From Ascidia mentula (taxonomy: Eukaryota > Chordata > Ascidiacea > Phlebobranchia > Ascidiidae), in assembly GCA_947561715.1 (NCBI GenBank), contig OX387201.1:21280001-21344000 (forward strand): a stretch of DNA of 64,000 bases, read 5' to 3'. The translations under genes were made by a program, and so were the position numbers. Positions 37,034 to 49,030 of the stretch are shown piece after piece. The notes beneath the pieces were generated by a model. That model was not told the origin of the DNA. It saw nothing but the letters and a program-made list of their open reading frames with translations, and did no database searches. How positions within the stretch are numbered: position 1 is the first letter of the stretch; every line of letters begins with the position of its first letter.

Positions 37034-38609
37034 TTCAAATGTTTTCCTAACATCGACAACTGAAGAGAATAGAAGTTATTGTAATAGAAGTTATAAACCT
37101 TGTGTTAACTTAAATGTTTACGTTGCTTCTGATTTATACACTCTGCAGTCACAGAAACTGATGATGCCTCTTTAGGCGAAATATATTTATCTGATATTAA
37201 ACATCTTTGAGCTGTCTGCTTGATTGATATTTTCAACTTTACTCAGAAACTTATTCTGAACACAAAACCACTCAACTTCGACAAATGATTGATGGGAGAA
37301 TCTTAAAAATCAACTTGTTGCAATAAATTCCACATATGAAGTTACAAAGAATGGAAACCAATTGTAAAACTTCGTAATAATTAACTTTCAATAATGGCCA
37401 CTAGGTGCGCCACACCCACGCTTTCGGTGCTATGACAACGATACAAACAATCATGTGAAAATGTCGATGCAATGGTAAAGCATGACCTATTTTAGAAAAG
37501 AAGTGTTTCATTAACCGTTCCATCGAACTACACACAAACATGTTTTGAAACAGCTACAAAACTTACTCTTGTGACTAATATCAACACTACATTATTTTTA
37601 TCACATTCTTCTGCTCACGTCTTTGTTTTGTATTCGCATTAACAATTGTGAACTTACATTATCTCTGTTATATTCCTGAAACTCCAAAAGGAGTGGAAAC
37701 ATTTCAATTTGAATAAGACAGAAACTGAGGATGCCAACAGGCGAATTTTGGTTATCTCGTATTATTTCTTAACACTTTTCTTTACCTGTCCCTCGACACC
37801 TTCCTGTCCCAGGCAACTGAATGCGGACAAACAGCTGCAAGACCCCCGGCTTTATAGAAAAACTGCATTACCACTAAACACGCAGCAGGTAACTTCCCAA
37901 CCACATGAGGTGAAGTTGTTGCTACTTTCAGCAGTCGGGACACGCACCGCCAAGCACTAATCTTGTACCAGGTACTGCATGACATCATGAATATGTGAAT
38001 AAACATGAGGTAATTTCAACGCGCATCCATGCACAGAATATTTAATGTTTCATGCTTTCTATGATATGAGCAGACATCGCAACAGAGGTGATGCGCAAAC
38101 GTTTTACTTGCAAGAGAAATTCTAAATTTTATTCTAAATCGTCGCTTGAAGCACAACCAACAAAAGTAACACAAACAGGTAATTTTTAATGAGAGAACAA
38201 CTCCACATTCAGGTCAATACCTTGAGTTAAGCATTTAATACCAGGATGGTAAGATTAAACAGAATTCTTTATATCAAGGTTATTTTTGCAATCAATTTGT
38301 CATTATTAAAGTTACTTATTTTTTACAGACATGTGGTTGAAAAGTGTTCGCAAAACGACATTCGTTTGCAATGTTTCCCGTTCTTCGTTTACATTCAGAA
38401 TATCAGGCACATTCAACTATTATTCTGGGTTCAACCATCCCGAATTTTATAAATAGGTGTTTTCAAGAACGCGTTTTTGCGGCAAACGCTACTTCGCGAC
38501 ACGCGGCGCCCAGCGCTTACTTCATCTTCTAATCTCGTCTCCCACCAAACAACCTGAGATTAGCCTTGTACCAGGTACTACATAACGTCATTATAATACT
38601 GCAATCACA

Positions 38610-38772
38610 AGTTTGCAGTAAACACGGTAAGGAGATTGAACGTGCGTGCAAGTAATGTTAATTACTAGCAGTTTGCAGTAAACACAGTAAGGAGATTGAA
38701 CGTGCGTGCAAGTAATGTTAATTACTAGCAGTTTGTAGTAAACACGGTGAGGAGATTGAACGTGCGTGCAAG
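38610..38772. repeat. 60 bp minisatellite, 2.7 copies
   Basis: Same 60-base unit; one copy reads 'gtttgtagt' in place of 'gtttgcagt'. Confidence 0.9.
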
Positions 38773-39838
38773 CCCAGCAATGTTTATTTCTACCGGGTTT
38801 CAGGACGCTATATATAGATAATTACAACGTTGATCACAAACTAAGGAGAATTTGTTCATCGTATGCATGTTCTCACTTTTATTTCGGGATCAAACATCAC
38901 AGAGTTGTAACTCATGTATTAAATTTTCTATGATATCTGCATTCACTACAATGGAGAAGATGACGCGCAACGTTTTGCTTGTGGCTTACGTCCAAGCTAA
39001 CTCCACCGCGGATAGATTGTACCACAAATAATATAAAAATCCTGACGGAAGTGTAAATTGTGGCTGAATAACCAAGGTATTTTATGACAACTTCACGGTT
39101 GACATTCCTTCGCAGATATTGTCGAAAGACCAAACCGCTGAGGCATGAACAATTATCTTTCTTCAATTTTAACCAAAGACAAAAAGCATGATAATTACAA
39201 GGCCACAAACGGTTCGCATTGGAATTTACGTTTCAAAGTTGCCCGAATGCAGCAAAAAAATTTCGAGGCGCGAGACAAAATGCAGATTCTTACGTCATTT
39301 TTTCTGACTCGAGCCACGAAAATGTGCACCCTGGGGTTGTGCAAGTCTGGGGCAGAATGTTGAAATTTGAAGTTTTTTAACACAAACCTTGTGACTTCTC
39401 ACACGCTTAAATCAATAATCCACAACCCCAGGGTGCCCCCGGTTCCGATCAGTTAAGCATTTATTACTGCGATGTAAATATTAAACATGACCTTTTGTTC
39501 TGTTGATATTTGTTTTATGTACATTTGATCAAACTGAGTTTACCCAATTATTTAATTACGTTATGATGAATTGCACTCTTCAATCGTTACTATTTTTTAT
39601 AATTTGTTTCCCATTTTTGCGATACATAAATCTAATATAACTTGAGTAACATTTAATTGGGAAATCCTATTTGTTCAGTACATTTGACATAAAGTCGCAC
39701 GTGAGTTCTTATGTTCTTCCCTAGCATGACTTTAGTTGAAAACCTGATGCAGAGTGTAACGTCCGTTGAACGCGCCCCGGTTCTTGGCGCGGAACGTCAC
39801 ACGAGGCGGAATTCCCGCAGTTAAAACGCGTATCTTTA

Positions 39839-40153
39839 ATGGGCCTCGCTCACTCAGTTGATGTTATGTTTGTTATCGAATGTGCAGTACGCACTCGTAC
39901 GCAAGATGGAATGTATTCGAAGTATAGACGGTACAGACGTCGGGAGGAGACGAAAGACACGTATAGGACACGTGGACCCTTAGAACACGGTTTCTACACA
40001 GAAGGCAATGTGTCAATTCATGTAGATAATTACAGCATAAGGCTCACCAACTATTTGGGAACCGGGAAACTCTGGACCACAAAGACGGTCCAAGCAGTTA
40101 CTGTATCACACCTAAACGAAACAGGCAACATAAACTACAATGCGCCACTATGA
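39839..40153 (+). CDS. Uncharacterised 104-aa open frame in unit 4
   Basis: Counterpart of 28,468-28,788, with an in-frame loss of two codons near the start. An overlapping frame continues to 40,328 (GSYTVQRTDF), which is closed in the other units. Function unknown. Confidence 0.3.
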   Translation: MGLAHSVDVMFVIECAVRTRTQDGMYSKYRRYRRREETKDTYRTRGPLEHGFYTEGNVSIHVDNYSIRLTNYLGTGKLWTTKTVQAVTVSHLNETGNINYNAPL

Positions 40154-40327
40154 CGTAACACACACAATGCTTACCGATAACTTTGGGTACAGAAGATTGA
40201 ATACCGCACGCTTCACGTGTGTACAAATGCAAGAGAGACACTGCGAGTACAAAGACAGCGTCAACACCGTGCGTAAACTTAATCACATCAACAAGGGCAG
40301 CTATACTGTTCAGCGAACTGACTTCTG

Positions 40328-40650
40328 AGTCATCGCAGTTAAATTTGCCAAAATTACAATTTACACATCTCGGTTATTTGATTCTTGAGTAGTTTCACAC
40401 ATATGTACAAATAGACTCACCAGAAAATGTCCGCTCGCAACACAAAAACCTTTTGCAAGAATGAAAATGACGTAGCACTGTGCTGCACAGTTGTCGGACA
40501 CAAAAAGGACAAAACCACGTTGCGTTGTCACTTAAAACTTGGTCTCTTATTATTGCGTCACAGACCGTATGATATTGCAACACACATTAGTGCAAAGAAA
40601 AATGCGCATTCATAGAAATCGGCAATTACTGGCAAACAAGATGTAACACA
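40328..40650. other. Unique spacer, no feature recognised
   Basis: Short overlapping frames on both strands, none splice-supported. This joins unit 4 to the 3' end of cathepsin copy A. Confidence 0.4.
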
Positions 40651-41240
40651 GAGAATTACACTAAATACATCTTTATTACTTCATTAAAACTACATTGATA
40701 CAAAGTTAGTCAAAGAATTAGACACACGCATTAACAACTACACTATCGGTATGTAAGCATACAGAGTTAACACATAAAGCGGAGACTATTAGGTTAAGTG
40801 GTAGAGGCTGAGACTGATAAAAGCACACTTTATATACTAGAGAGAGGCGTGACGATGTAGGGGTTCTGAAAAAAGTATTGTTCACAGCAAGCATTTCACA
40901 GAAGACATTCAGATACTGGAAAACCGGGTTAAACTTTACACAGGAAAACTGGCGCCATGGAAACGACCAACAAACAATGACCAGAAAATTACATGACAAC
41001 AATATTACGTGTAAACAATATGCCAAGGGAAACTATATCTATTATTTCTTTTTTTGTGTGTAACCAAGGTTTTTGTTATTTTGGTTGCTAGGTTACGTAG
41101 TTACGTAACAAGCATTTCACAAAGTGTGGTCGGACTAATCGGACACAACTATTTTACTATTTTAGTCAAAATAACTATTTTATATAAGAGTCCGCTACGT
41201 TTTTAGTCTTCTTAATTCATTGACATTATTTAACTGTGGT

Positions 41241-42728
41241 CTGGCTTTCCTCTGGTGAGTAGCAACCCACGCCAACAGGATAGATTGCTTGTCCGGAAAC
41301 AAAACAATTGTTGTCTCGGTCTTGAAACCTGAATCATTTTCACCAACTCCCCAACTGAGCAAATATTGGGAATTTGAGTAATTTTAAATTATTTGTAAGA
41401 AGTTTAAAGACTATAGCAACAAGGAAAAATGTCCAATGTAACAGCACTAATTGTCGTACACATATTTTCGCCAAATCATGATGTATTATGTTAAGTTGTC
41501 GAATATAAATGCTGAAGACCTTGTCGTAAATTTAGATTATTATTGTTCTATCTAAAAAGCGTTGCGCGATCGGAAATGTTTGCTGATTTTTATGTTTGGT
41601 TTCTCGAAACTAGCTAGTACCCGGAGGATCCAATTAAACTCTCATTTGCAGAAACCAGTAGTTTAGTGGTGGTTACGTTATAACTCTGGCAATCTACAAG
41701 GTACTTTAGTAATGGACGTCTATGGGAAGTATGTTAGTAGGTAAAAAGCACACTGAAGATCCAATTGTTGTTTACCATTAAAAATGGATTTTCGTTAAAT
41801 CAACCTTGCCAATGAACGGATATTCATGTTAAAAAACGAGTCCATTCCTTCGAATGTAATCAAACGCCCATTCCAGATCTCCTGTTCCTCCACCCTTTTC
41901 GTCACAATCAACTAATTGTTGTTCAGAAAGTTTGACCAATTCTCCGTTGTTTATCTTGTGATGAGATTCATCGGCTGCTACCTGCATATTTAAATCACGG
42001 TAGTTATACCAGTTAGGCATTTGTAACGAACGCTTACTGCACTGAATATCCAGCAAGCGGGTAACTCAGTTCCTTGGTCTTGCACGGGTGTTACACAACC
42101 CTTGACCCTCCAGTCAATACTTTTAGGGTTAAGTTCCTCAATGCCAACATCTGGGTCAGTTTCTTGACATTCTTCACCCAGATTCGATGCTCCGAATAAC
42201 AAGGGCGGTCTGTAACATTCTGCCACATTCCGATCGTCCATCCATGGGAGTTCATCGTTTTTCTGTGTTGAAATGTATTTAAACAAACGTTTACTCAAAA
42301 CTTAGTTGGAAATCATTAGGTTAACAGGCTTCGCAGCCCAGGTATTGCAGTCTAGCTGTGTCAGCCACCATTGTATGAAACATTACTGCGTTGATTTGGA
42401 CATGTGTTGTTTTTTTACCCGATCACTGAACTGTGTTAGTGAAATCCTGTATGTGAACTTTCCAGTCTTGAAATCTTCATTGTGTTCTTTCACTTCAGCT
42501 AACCTTCATTCCCAAATACTTTTTCTTTCACGAAGTTCGTCCTCGTTTAAATATTGTTTATCTGCAAACCATCGAAATAACTGCAACATAACTATAAATG
42601 TTAATTGGATGTAAAATAAGAATGAAACTTATTAAAGCAATTTGGTGGAAACCAGGAATAAACTTTCTGTATTTTGCGATCCACTCATTCCATACTTGAT
42701 TTACGTCATCATCAAGATCGCCAAACAT
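41241..42728 (-). pseudogene. Papain-family cysteine protease, broken copy A
   Basis: Minus-strand remnants of the gene at 49,521-51,565. The exon with the catalytic Cys (42,262-42,038, PACWIFSA) and the next exon (41,981-41,805) are recognisable. Multiple lesions: GAA to TAA nonsense in the second (near 41,830), loss of about 580 bases that removes two exons including the active-site His, a 13-base deletion in the last exon, loss of the original stop, and the first-exon donor changed from GTAAGT to GAAAGT. The 3' flank with an AATAAA signal near 40,670 is kept. Confidence 0.85.
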
Positions 42729-42871
42729 TGTTCAGTACGTTGAAGCAAAAAAGTTATGCCTACATAAACGTGCCAGTATGTATTAACATGATAAGGGTAT
42801 ATGATAAGTTATCACCATTTCAACGCCAGGATATACTATGGGTTACATCATTTTGCTGCGTATAAGTTTCT

Positions 42872-43588
42872 GTAAAATGTTTACTTTTTCTTGCAAAATT
42901 TGTTTACCTTTTCAAAAATAAACGCCTACCGGAAGTATTTGACAATTACTTTGCTCTTGCAATTGAGGTACATGGCCACGGCACAAGACATTGCACAGCA
43001 AATAACCTCTTCTTACCCCGTGTCCGGACCAAACGCGCCCAACGGACATTGCAATATTCTTGCGTTACAGTGTGGAATGACCTACCACAAAACATTAAAT
43101 GTTTCAGTTTAATTGGTTTCAAACGTGCTGCAAGAGAGTACCTACTTTTCGAAATTGTCACGTGGTTTCCTGGTAAACAATTCCCGAGGTCTATTTACAT
43201 TGTACGGCACCGTCCAATCCCAAACCAATTACTGCAATAATGCTTTGGGCGTCATTTAATTCTCCCTTCCAGACTATTTGCTTGCCTCGTTTTGTCAGTA
43301 TAATCACGTGCTTACGCATTCACAATGATTGGGTAATTACAATTTTTGCCCATCGACATTGCTTTCCTCTACAATTCTGCTTATATTGCGCTTTCATTTT
43401 CATGTTCGTGTGTTTAACTTTTTACACATTACCGCTACATCCGACTTAGTTCAGCCACCCATCCGGTCAGCTACTCGACAACCATTATTTGGTTCTTAGC
43501 TGTACCTTTCGTCTCACATATAATGTTTGAAAAATTGTGCAATTTATGATGACGAAAAATAAACAAATCTTGAATCTTGAAATCTTGT
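42872..43588 (+). mobile_element. Non-LTR retrotransposon 3' fragment
   Basis: Plus-strand translation at about 42,905-43,160 gives the C-terminal end of a LINE reverse-transcriptase ORF (LPEVFDNYF, NLFLPRVRTKRAQ, VWNDLPQNIK, FKRAAREYLL), as in L2/CR1/jockey-type elements, with a one-base frame change inside. The 3' end is an AATAAA region followed by 'cttgaat' repeats, typical of LINE tails. It interrupts sequence that is contiguous in block B near 51,710, so it was inserted after the duplication. Confidence 0.75.
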
Positions 43589-44039
43589 ATATACCCTGCA
43601 GTCACATTCCAACAGTATACAATACGTGGTGACTACACTTGATAAAGAAATCAATGTTTTTGATTAGCTAATTAACTTTAATTGTTGTAATAAATAACTA
43701 AGTACTTGCTGGAATAATTTAATCAACTACTGCTGTGAGTAACATATAAGATTTAACATACAAATTCTTGTTCAAAAACAACAGATTTGTACGCATACAC
43801 AACCGTACATAAAACTGCGAGTTTCCACATTTGCAACTTGCTTGACGTCACACATGATTTACCAACTTCTCGCTTTTAATTCATTTTAACGCTGCGCGAT
43901 CAAAACGATTGACTGCAAAGCGAAACCGACTGCTGTTACGTCATGAGAAATGACTGTGGCTGATTAGATAGGTGTCGCTGGAGAGCACATCGAATGAAAA
44001 CTTCGGTTAAAGCACCCGAGTCATACAAACAAAAAAAGC

Positions 44040-44280
44040 GATCGGGATTCGTCCCCAGGATGTCGTGGGTTCGAATCTCGGTGTGGAAACAAATAAGTAA
44101 AAGAACATATTCCAGTGCGACGCATTTGGAGATATTCACAGTACGTGCGACGCACTGATTATTGTGAAAGGCTGGGTTTCAAGTTACCCGACGCTTTTGG
44201 AAATTGAAATGAATGCACCAGGGCGTCCCGACGAACAGTTTGAGAACCATTGAATTACATCCTGGAATTCCAACGTTGGT
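44040..44280 (+). mobile_element. tRNA-derived SINE, block A
   Basis: B-box GTGGGTTCGAATCTCGG at about 44,064 is followed by a body containing two 'gtgcgacgca' copies. The block B counterpart is at 52,190-52,380. The 5' tRNA half is decayed. Confidence 0.5.
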
Positions 44281-44347
44281 AAGTTGATTGATCGCAAATA
44301 TAATCATAACATGTGATGTTTATATTTAACCTCCACATACAACTCAA

Positions 44348-44986
44348 ATAGTGTCTGTGTGGATTGTTAGTCGACCAGACCGTCGTCAGTCATCAAATAC
44401 ACTGATGAGACCCAATAGGTCGAAACCGTGTGCACAACTGTCTGCAGATAACTGGTTATCTTAAAAGTTAACTCCACAAATGTAGCGCAAAAGAACCTGC
44501 GATCACTTGTTTGACGTTTTCTTTCCAAGTTTTCACGCTTTATTATATCACGTATTCATTTACGCCACGTTTTTTCACCTCTTATTCTTAAACCTTCCAC
44601 CTACTTAATTAAATGTTTTTATGTTAATTTATATTTTAATTCACGTAATTGTCTCGAAAGCACCAGTCACCGCACGTTGATTTTACATAGCAGCGCTAAC
44701 TCCCTCTCTCTCACGTGACACGGTTGGGCCAATGACGAGTGATATAAAAGATAGAAACGGGACTAACGCGAGACTCTAAAGGAGGACTGCCAGGCTGCTT
44801 TGTAGATCGTTATTCGCCTGCTTGTATTTTAAAGTTTTATGAACAAGATTTAATCTGATTGGAAAACCGTTGTGCTGGAACAGGCTTGTGGTGAGTCGGT
44901 AATACAGCGTCCTGAGGACCTTGGAAAGCGTTTGGTTTAAGAAGCGTAACACAAATACGAAAAATCAACATTTTCTACAAAACGTT
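44348..44986. mobile_element. ~640 bp insertion with hammerhead ribozyme motif
   Basis: Block B reads straight from 'actataactcaaa' to 'ccgtttccgcat' near 52,490, whereas block A has about 640 extra bases here. The insertion starts with the hammerhead motif at 44,395-44,457 and ends near 'ctacaaaa'. It also holds a TATA-like ATATAAAAG (44,741-44,749) after a CACGTG box, which looks like a promoter. No protein frame is present. A non-autonomous hammerhead-bearing retroelement (retrozyme-like, or the terminal part of a Penelope-like element) is the best guess. Confidence 0.55.
44374..44457 (+). ncRNA. Type I hammerhead ribozyme motif, core intact
   Basis: CTGATGA (44,402-44,408); stem II GACC/GGTC around CAATA; GAAA (44,422-44,425); stem III ACCGT/ACTGT with one mismatch; GTC (44,440-44,442), with cleavage expected after C44,442. 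Stem II and its CAAUA loop closely resemble known Schistosoma-type hammerheads. Proximal stem I is weak (TG/CA then mismatches), but ACCAG (44,374-44,378) can pair with CTGGT (44,452-44,456) further out. All invariant core bases are present. Confidence 0.65.
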
Positions 44987-44989
44987 TCC

Positions 44990-46170
44990 GCATAACGTTT
45001 TCTCAGTTCAATATGAAAGTAGACCCCTGTCCAACTCACAATAAGCCAGAGTTTCAGGCTTTCTTTACCGATTGCTCGCGAAGTCAGCAAAAACAATCCT
45101 AGTAACAAATACTAACCCTTACAAACCTTCAGTGAATCAGCAAACTACTACACACTTAACAACTGAATGCTGGTTGCGAGGAGAGGGTGTGTTTAGTTTC
45201 ATTGGGTCGTAACCGTTACATTTTGCATAGTAGTTGAGGCGTAACTTGAAACGTACGGTCTATGTTTCGCGTTAAGGGAAGGTTCCGCAATCTTAGGGCA
45301 CAAAATTCTTTTTTATTTCTGTTTGGGAAATGTATTGATATTGAAAAAAAAACAGATGAAATTATGGCCTTACAAAAATCCCTAAATTTTTATGGCGTCA
45401 GAAAACGGCCCCTGAAGCACAACCTTTTCTGATCATCAGAAAAACACTGATGTCATTATTTTAACAAATTGGGAAATCCCCTATCTGTCCAGTGCCAAGT
45501 CACGTTTTTAGGAAAAAATGTCAGAAAAACAAATGAATGATGACTTTTCAGCTAAGCGTCGCAGAGAGTTCACCAGCGGAGTTTAATTCCAATGCTGTGA
45601 AAGCTTTTGTGTATTACCTGACCTGCGAAAGTTTGTTTTCACGTTAATTTTAAATTTATATTATCAAGATTTATCATCATGTTTTTGTGTGGTCTGTTTT
45701 AGAATTAGTTGTTAGATAGGTAAGCCCCCAGATTGGTTGTTTCTGACAAATTCTTGCAGGCAGTTTTTGCGTTTGGCAGTATTTCATATTTGACCACTTT
45801 TTCGATCACTTTACTTATATTTTTATTTGACATTGTAATTATTACGAACAACTCTGCAACTTCTACTTGCTTTCCATAGTTGTCTGTAATGCACTAACAT
45901 ACAAAAAAAACATTGCGATCGTCTGCACAATTAACGATCGCCAAAAACAAAATCCGCGCAAAAAAACAAACTTTCCAATCCGGGATCCATCCATGAATTA
46001 ATTGCTGTGGTTTGTCTTTTTTATATTTTATCTCTCAACCCCGTTGTAAAAGGTTATAAATTTTAATACAAAACCGATGGTGCATTTTTTGTCAACAAGA
46101 TTTTGTAGGAATTTCTTAAATACGTGGGACAAAACTTTCTATGCATACTTTCGGTGGTTATACTTGGTAC
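44990..46170. other. Intergenic, duplicated in block B
   Basis: Non-coding sequence matching 52,490-53,523. It is probably the upstream flank of the molybdenum hydroxylase copy. No further feature recognised. Confidence 0.45.
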
Positions 46171-46171
46171 A

Positions 46172-47470
46172 GTGACAAGCACCTCAATATCATTCCATGT
46201 AAATGGACAACTGTATACAGGTTTGTTGAAGCTTATATGCAAAAATCTTCTGCATTTCTTTTTTTAGCTTTTTAATGCATTTTTATTTAGTTAATTTTAG
46301 TTGTTGGCAAAAGCTGTCACGAAAATGTGGACGTGTTTGTTAAAGATAGAAGTAGAAATTATTAGTTGTTGTAAACCTGTTTGCTTTGTTCAGTTGATGA
46401 TGTGGATCCGATGATGAGCCTGAACTCATGGCTCCTATCACAACCAGGACTCACTGGAACAAAAGTTATATGTTATGAGGGAGTGGATGTGGATGTTGCG
46501 TGGTTGCCATGGAGAAAACTCCTGGAAAGATAGAAGCTGTAAACTCGGTGAATGTTGAAAGTTAAACTCTATGTCTTGGTTTGTTGTTTAATCATAACTG
46601 ATATGCAGATGCTTCCTATTCATCAACTAATTTTACTGTGTTTGACATAAAAATGCATATTTAAAAAAAATTTATGTATTGACAAACGTATTTAGTGCCT
46701 CAGCCTGCTTGCTTCAGTGGACGGGTGCAGAGTAACAACTGTGGAAGGACTTGGGTCACGAAGAGATGGCTACAATGCAATACAAACTCGTGTAGCTGAG
46801 TTCGATGGTTCACAGTGTGGTTATTGCACTCCTGGCTTCGTCATGAATATGTACAGGTTCGCTTATAAATTAGAATACACAGAAAATTTGTGGTGGGTTA
46901 TTCAGAGTATGTTTTTCTGGCCTTTCAAACTCAACTGGGCTTATTATATTAAATCATTGCAGTATGCATGTTTATATGTAGTTGCCAATAAAACCATAAA
47001 GCAACCCTCTCATCTTTTTAGCCTTTTATCAGAAGGTCCAACTCCAACCGAGCAAAGATAGTTTTGATGGAAACATTTGTCGTTGTACAGGATATCGTCC
47101 CATACTTGATGCAATGAAATGTTTTGCAACATATGCTGACCCAAAACTGCTGGAAAAATGTTCAGACATTGAGGTACAACATGCAATAAAGTGTACAAAC
47201 TTTCTGATTCCTTTTCTGTGACCAACAAATACTTTAATTAAACAACATTGTATCTCTAGAAATTTTTAACAGTTTTTGTTTTTTAGGATCTTGAAAAGGA
47301 GTTCTGTCATTTAAAATGCAACAAACGAAAGTTAGTGCAACAAAAAGCAACCAGGCTTGAATTATTTAATGGTGGAACTTCATGGATCCGACCAACTTCG
47401 TTTAATGATTTAGTTGCAGTTCTCAAATCCCAACCGACTGCCCAAATAGTTTGTAAAAACACTGCTTCTG
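46172..47470 (+). pseudogene. Molybdenum hydroxylase, broken copy A
   Basis: Counterpart of 53,524-55,155 with exons 46,172-46,220, 46,394 to about 46,547, about 46,704-46,856, 47,022-47,173 and 47,287-47,470. The start codon reads GTG instead of ATG, two bases are inserted in the first 2Fe-2S motif (near 46,482), and eight bases are lost in exon 4 giving a stop (near 47,058). The VVEGLGS-type and QCGYCTPGF motifs are still readable. Clearly non-functional. Confidence 0.85.
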
Positions 47471-47921
47471 GTAAGTCTGACACGACAAATTTCTGTTATT
47501 TTGTTTGTGATCTCATGATGATCCATGGGAAAATACTTGAACCTGCGGTATGTGTTAAAATGAAGTCAAAAACAAAAAAATAAAAAAAATATATACAATA
47601 AGTTTGGGGTGAAAACAAAGCTGTGATAATGATTAAAGTAATTGTGGTTATAATTCAACTTGCATTTACAATGTAAGAAGTTGACCCAAACTTTGATCTG
47701 TTTGTGGTAAGAATTTCTCACCCTATAGCCCTGAGTGTTCAGGCAAATGTTTGTTTAAACAAAAAACATCAACAAGTTTGTGTTGTAACATGTTGCTAGT
47801 CATCACCCAATGAAATCATATAGTTGACATAATTCACTAAACCTAACATTTGACATGATCACAGTTTCTGGTCATCAGCATGTTTGTCCTAACACATAAT
47901 TAGCATTTTTTTTAATTTCAG

Positions 47922-48109
47922 GGCTTAAACATGAGTTGACATGGGTTGGAGTCCTGTGGATGTAAACTTGACCGCAACTGCTGCTACTAATGAAGCGGTT
48001 GTAGCTTGGGATTTAAACACTTCTGGCTTGCTATATTGTCTGAATGTTGGTCACACGGTCACGAAAGTGTCACAACTCTCATGGAAATCTTTTGCTGAGT
48101 GGATCACAG
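47922..48109 (+). pseudogene. WDR24 exon 2 remnant
   Basis: Matches exon 2 of WDR24 (60,035-60,244), including the acceptor and upstream intron. It has an early TGA from a short deletion (AACATGAGTTGA) and a later deletion that removes the SEHRRTV region. It shows that block A once extended into WDR24; the ANKAR-like exons that lie between in the main copy are absent here. Confidence 0.8.
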
Positions 48110-48349
48110 GTTGGTGGATTTTAGATGATCGTGTGATAACGAGTTTCCATGCTGGGATCTGCCGAGGCCATAAGACGTGCATAAACATATATGTTTAATA
48201 ATTCACAATGGCAAAACGGGGGTTGGGTTATCAAAATATCTATAATGAAGTGCAGTATTCTGACTTTAAACAGAATCAGTCAAACTACAAAACAAGCACT
48301 AAATGTGTTTCTTCCTTACAAGCAGTAAAGAGCCATAAGAATCCATGAG

Positions 48350-48585
48350 AAATGCGGACACGTGCACACAATATTTCATCCTATAAGGTCTCATCAGTGC
48401 AGTTTGGTGTGACTGTGGCACTGGGCTAGCTTGTAGACTACCATGCACACTTACACCACAGACACCTTGAAATTAAAATCTGTGTCCCTGTCGGTATCCA
48501 AGTTGTCCCAGCCAGTGTCACAGTCACCAGCTGCACTGATGAGACCTTTATAGATTGAAACAGTGCGTGCATGTGTCCGCAGATC
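48350..48585. mobile_element. Element with hammerhead motifs at both ends
   Basis: The right end carries a plus-strand hammerhead motif: AGCTGCA, CTGATGA (48,536-48,542), a weakened stem II, GAAA, stem III and GTC (near 48,574). The left end carries the same motif on the minus strand: CTGATGA at 48,397-48,391, GAAA at 48,377-48,374 and GTC at 48,359-48,357. Both cleavage sites thus face outward near the element ends. Stem II is decayed in both. A second copy lies at 55,611-55,825. Confidence 0.6.
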
Positions 48586-48879
48586 TAACACACATCCATA
48601 ATTACTGCACTAACCAGTATATATCAACCTAGTTTATTTTTACTTTCAACTTGCTGCACATTTATCATATATTGCTAGAGTTGCGTCATCAATTCTAATT
48701 GGTCTCAAAAGAAACAGCGACATTATTATATAAACAGGTGTGTGATTCCTAGCGACGTTGTTACAATCTGAGTGGAGCGCATTCCACGTACGATATTCGG
48801 GTTAGGTCTGACTCATCCCTGTGTATGTGCACTTATTTAAACTAACCCGGTATCCAACCACTGCTAATTTCGTCATCAA

Positions 48880-49030
48880 TGAAACAAATACGTCACGAAA
48901 ATGGGAATTTAATGAAAAACAGCTGCTGATCTTTTACCACACCGGGGTTCGAACCCTGACTATTTGTTCAGTACATTTGACATAAAGTCGGTGCTTATGT
49001 TGTTCCTTTACCTGAGTTTAATTGAAAACC
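48880..49030. other. Junction between duplicated blocks A and B
   Basis: Here sequence related to the tandem units ('tatttgttcagtacatttgacataaagtcg', cf. 24,890 and 28,305) runs into the cathepsin copy B 3' flank at 'gatgcagagaattacac'. This marks a rearrangement join. A minus-strand B-box-like GGTTCGAACC lies at 48,945. Confidence 0.45.

Larger units (their letters stand above)
37291..40327. repeat. Tandem unit 4
   Basis: Fourth unit, following the second ZP gene copy just as unit 1 follows the first. It lacks the ~370 bp insertion of units 2 and 3, and includes a minisatellite (38,610-38,772), a hairpin with one arm mutation and an open 104-aa frame. Confidence 0.8.

Noticed and set aside
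42306..42614. 102-aa plus-strand frame (and its counterpart at 51,242-51,451)
   Set aside because: Antisense shadow of the cathepsin propeptide exon.
47010..47228. 72-aa minus-strand frame
   Set aside because: Antisense shadow of exon 4 of the molybdenum hydroxylase copy.
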